Shown in pieces: positions 8,112 to 11,090 of a DNA stretch of 11,090 bases; the stretch's first letter is position 1, and each line of letters starts with the position of its first letter. The position numbers and the translations under genes are program-made. The DNA is from Oehlia diaphana (Eukaryota > Glomeromycota > Glomeromycetes > Glomerales > Glomeraceae): NCBI GenBank assembly GCA_003833135.1, contig QZLH01001024.1, forward strand, positions 1 to 11,090, read 5' to 3'. The notes under the pieces were generated by a model. It was not told the DNA's origin, did no database searches, and saw only the letters and a list, made by a program, of their open reading frames with translations.

Positions 8112-8166
8112 CTTCATGAGGTATTATAAGCATGGATTCTTGAACATTCAATTCAAATAAGTCCAT

Positions 8167-9083
8167 TTTATAATAATCCTTCATTAATTTTAGGGCAAAA
8201 AAAACTTGTAAAGTAAAAAAACTTAAAGTAAAAAGATAAGTGAAGCAAATAAAGTATTATATTATAAGAATAATGAGAGAGTTTTGGTGATGTAATAGCA
8301 TTATAACGTAATATGTATAACAGTGCATAATATAGTAGATAACAAAAAAAACATATCAAATTAAGTTTACAGTATAAATTATAAGTTCCAGTATAATAAA
8401 TTTATATTTATTCTAAAGTTAAGGTTTAAAGCAAGTATTTATTTATTTAATTAATAGTAAAATTCTTTTAAGACTGTTGCTAACTTTTTCTCCAGATGAA
8501 GATCATCTAAGGTGATTTCACCTAGTGACCTAGATAATTTCACTTGTGATTAATTTATTAAATTTATTAAATTTGAGTGGTATAAATTTTAATATTTCTC
8601 AAATTATAATTTGCATACAAATTCTCTATAAATTTTTTTAATTAACGATCTGGAAGTCAACTAGAGAAATTACATATAATATTTGAAAGTATAGTTTACT
8701 AAAAATAACACAAACAATAAAGTAAATGTCACACTTTTATTTTTCAAAGCCACCAAGTGTAAAACTTTTTTTGATGAAGTTTACCTTGAAAGCATGCAGC
8801 ATTTACTATATTATTAGGTAAACTAAGGTTTTAAAAGTACAAATTATGGAAATTTTTTTATATTTCACTAAACTCTCATGTATATTTATAATCTAATGGT
8901 CAGAATTTTATAAGATTTTAAAATTAGATAGCTTTTAAAAAGATAAATACATTAAGCAAATAAAAAATTTTTTTCAATTTTTTTTGCTGACATAATACAA
9001 AATCACATAACTTAAAATAAATTTGATTGGCTAATGCAATACTTAATATCAATTAGAATTATACATAATTTTTTATATATAAT
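8167..9083. other. Gene-free AT-rich spacer
   Basis: It lies upstream of the FAR1-type start at 8166 and downstream of the DDE pseudogene stop. The short open frame at 8168-8359 is a low-complexity Tyr/Phe/Leu/Ser translation and not convincing. A perfect 6-bp palindromic arm pair, AGGTGA..TCACCT, occurs at 8510-8523. The FAR1 gene's former promoter should lie in the first few hundred bases, but no specific element can be named. Confidence 0.5.
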
Positions 9084-11040
9084 TTATAATTTATTATTAT
9101 TATTTAAAGTAATTTGGTTAAGTATATCATCAGGAACTCTTCTATGGGATTTATATTTTTTTTTGCAAATACAGCAAGTTTTCCTGTAATTCCTTTTCTA
9201 TAAATATTTATATATCTCCATGATTTTTGTGCAAACCATTTTATTTCAACTAATAGAATTTTAATTTAATGCTTCTGAAACAGTTTTTTGCAAGCCATTT
9301 CATGTATAATCACAGTGTTCACATAAATATCTTTTTGCTGCTCCCAATACATTTCAATAAAATTCAATTCATAATGAAATTTTAGGTAAAAAATACATTT
9401 ATGCCCAGTTTCTTCAATTATTGTTTCCAATTCTGATTTTTGTGCGAGAAAATCTGGTTGTAAAGATATAATTCTACGTGTATAACAGTTAATTTTTGTT
9501 AGATCTATTTATTTATTTTTTTCTTTGCATAATTCACATTCAAAACATAAACCATTATGCCATAATTCTCTTTCAATTAATATTTGTTTGATATCTTTAG
9601 GTTGATTTAGATATTTTGGATAATTGGAAGAAAATACCATTGATTGTAATTTATTATCTGTTCCAAATATAGTATCTTTTATTACTGGCTGTTATCCACC
9701 TGGATTAAGATTCATACGTTATACACATAAAGCATTATCTGTCATTGCTCTATGATTAGTGCTATTATCAAAAGCAAAAACAGCAATTGCATTAGGATGC
9801 ATTATTTTAAAAATTAGAATTGCATTATTTTTTATTTATTCAAGTAAATGTTTTGCTGTCCACCATTCTTCTTCATTTTTTTCTGACTGTAAAAATTTTT
9901 AAGCTTCTTGTGAAATATTGAAATATATTTGAGCTTGCTCATCTGTTAATTTAAAATAACCAATTGTTTCTAAAAAAAAATTACTAACCATTATTGATTT
10001 TTCCTATCCTTTTTTATGAAAAGGAGGTTCATTAAGAGGAGCTCAAATTATTGGATGATCATCATTAGCGTAAAAAAGGCATTCATTATGAGTTACAAAA
10101 TATGAAGTTTTTTTCCATTAGGTAAGATTAGATCTTTTTGTTCCATATTATTTCCTTCAAATGTTGATATTAACTGTTCAAATTCTTCCATTTTTTTTAA
10201 AAAATTAGTTCTATATTCTAATACATCTGGATGTTTATGTTCATCAAAATAAATTCTTTTTTTTCAAGATTGTGGAACAAATCCAAATTTTCATAACCAT
10301 ACTCTAAATGTTTTTTCAGAAATTAATGCAGTTATTTTCATTTGTGAAAAAAGAGTATTATTAATAAAAGTTCTACATAATTTTGGTGTAATTTTCCCTT
10401 CACTTTCACGAATAAATTCCAAACTTTTTTTAATAATATCTTCATCATCAATAAATGATTTTATTTTTTGATGACAACCTTACAATGATACTGGTAATAC
10501 ACCATTTTCAATCCAGCTTTTTGCCCATTTATTAATTATTCTTGCACAATATAATTCTTTATTATAAACCTTTTTTGCTGCATTAAAAGCTGCATTTTTA
10601 CGAGTTATACCTTTTTCTTTCCAATTAATAAAAAACTCATAAATTGAACAATGTCTTAAATAATTATATATTGTTGATAAAGAATTATTTCAAGAGCTTC
10701 CATTTTATTAGAAAAATTATTATCAATATCCATTTCATTTTCAAATTCTTCAGAATCTTCATCTGTTTCTTCATTTGGTTCATTATCTGATTTATTATCT
10801 GATTCATCATCTGATTCTTTATCTGGTGATTCTCTATCTGGTGATTCTCTATTTGGTAATTCTTTATCTAATTCTTTTTCTTCTATAATTTCAGATTCTA
10901 CTTGTAAAAGCTGAGTTGTAAAATACTGAGTAATTGGTAATGAATCTTTAGCTGCTTTAGTATATGTTTCTGATGGACCATACTTTCTATAATATGATAC
11001 AGTAGAATTTCCAGTATATGGTGCCTTTTTTTATCAGTTT
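9084..11040 (-). pseudogene. DDE endonuclease (transposase) of a repeated Rhizophagus-type family, broken
   Basis: The remnant covers about 650 codons. Order on the minus strand: KKAPYTGNSTVSYYRKYGPS; an acidic repeat region (RESPD/SDNE); NAAFNAAKKVYNKELYCARI; FRVWL*KFGFVPQS*KKRIY; HKHPDVLEYRTNFLKKMEEF; then the catalytic core. Core motifs are VTHNECLFYANDD (10082-10090; family form HDE, so the first catalytic Asp is Asn), AVFAFDNSTNH (Asp at 9767-9769) and YELNFIEMYW (Glu at 9353-9355). A Cys cluster (CFECELC…NC) lies between the last two. The end is YKSHRRVPDDILNQI with TAA at 9084-9086. Frameshifts lie near 10675, 10112, 9342, 9250 and 9165; there are about a dozen in-frame stops. It would cut and join element ends in the nucleus; this copy cannot. 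The family match is from memory. Confidence 0.8.
10784..10870 (-). repeat. Short in-frame repeats encoding an acidic RESPD/ESDD tract
   Basis: Imperfect 12-15 bp units (core GATTCTCTATCTGGT on the plus strand) encode NRESPDRESPDKESDDESDN in the DDE pseudogene. The tract keeps its reading frame here while the rest of the gene has decayed. It probably formed a disordered linker between the N-terminal segment and the rest of the protein. Confidence 0.7.
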
Positions 11041-11090
11041 CTGGAATTTAATAAAAATTATTAAAAATTTGTAATAAAAAAAAATTAAAT
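11041..11090 (-). other. Probable 3' end of an intron upstream of the DDE pseudogene
   Basis: The minus strand reads AAATTCCAG ending at 11041, a good acceptor just before the coding-like ETDKK segment. Upstream is A/T-only sequence without coding character, so the first exon would lie beyond the window. An A-run at 11021-11030 appears to have slipped by one base. Confidence 0.4.

Larger units (their letters stand above)
7160..8166 (-). pseudogene. FAR1/MULE-type transposase, N-terminal part, with two introns
   Basis: The start codon is at 8166 (MDLFELNVQESMLIIPHE). Exon 1 is 8166-8112, exon 2 8048-7882 (…GQIRQNNTNEGI, frameshift near 8012, then MYSVSDNLFDFVFTIFN…), exon 3 from 7773. Exon 3 reads DSTTDLCISCIFKSWDDVDN, IMEAFSKKNRFTIIKK, HRSFGCEFGSCYQ, and later YCCISDDVLKEVQFLIEHKN. 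This matches the FAR1 DNA-binding region (WRKY-GCM1 zinc-finger type) found at the N-terminus of many MULE transposases. The first zinc Cys is at 7616-7618. The usual His-x-His end appears as HNY: the last His is now Tyr (TAT at 7457-7459). Stops replace at least four residues (two TGA near 7670, TAA in SH*DCK and YP*NAN), and a frameshift lies near 7270. The catalytic domain is missing; the remnant ends at the LINE. Confidence 0.75.

Noticed and set aside
8168..8359. Minus-strand open frame of 63 codons upstream of the FAR1 start
   Set aside because: The product is almost only Tyr, Phe, Leu and Ser in AT-rich DNA, with no similarity to the adjoining gene.
9084..11040. Alternative genetic code with reassigned TAA, TAG and TGA
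   Set aside because: Stops stand in for Gln, Arg, Trp and other residues alike, and frameshifts are frequent, so decay explains them better.

Overview
The window is very AT-rich eukaryotic DNA made almost entirely of nested, decayed transposable elements. No intact gene is visible. Reading through stops and frameshifts shows long minus-strand protein remnants: a FAR1/MULE-type transposase gene, a DDE endonuclease gene and a LINE with an apurinic-type endonuclease. Their wording, the short (63-108 nt) GT..AG introns and the base composition fit an arbuscular mycorrhizal fungus of the Rhizophagus type. That assignment rests on remembered protein families and is an inference.

Layout. Positions 1-943 and 2318-3132 are two arms of a large inverted repeat, facing each other across a 1.37 kb core (944-2317). 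Each arm starts, at its core-facing end, with a terminus beside TA of the type CAGTCCCTCTCGATATAATG, followed by TTCRTTATA-type subterminal repeats and a tandem array. The array unit alternates between about 121 and 109 bp. Read outward, each unit is an exon/intron module: a T-rich 3' splice site ending TAG, a 30-41 nt mini-exon, and a GTAAGT-like donor; many units also have a TACTAAT branch-site-like motif. The right arm belongs to a unit that ends at 3680 with a matching terminus beside TA. The core carries the spliced 3' end of another minus-strand gene fragment (1920-2315).

Positions 3681-7065 hold a LINE on the minus strand: a long ORF1-like region (7065 to about 4455), a 133 bp MITE-like element (4318-4450, TGCA duplication), and an endonuclease domain cut off at 3681 by the DNA transposon terminus. 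The LINE 5' end abuts a FAR1-type transposase pseudogene (8166 to about 7160, two recognisable introns). After a gene-free stretch (8167-9083) comes a nearly full-length but broken DDE endonuclease pseudogene (11040-9084).

Order of events (inference): the FAR1 gene was interrupted or truncated by the LINE; the LINE was later hit by the small MITE and by the large DNA element. All coding remnants lie on the minus strand. The most unusual structure is the mirrored tandem array of splice-site-bounded mini-exons inside the arms of the inverted-repeat element.
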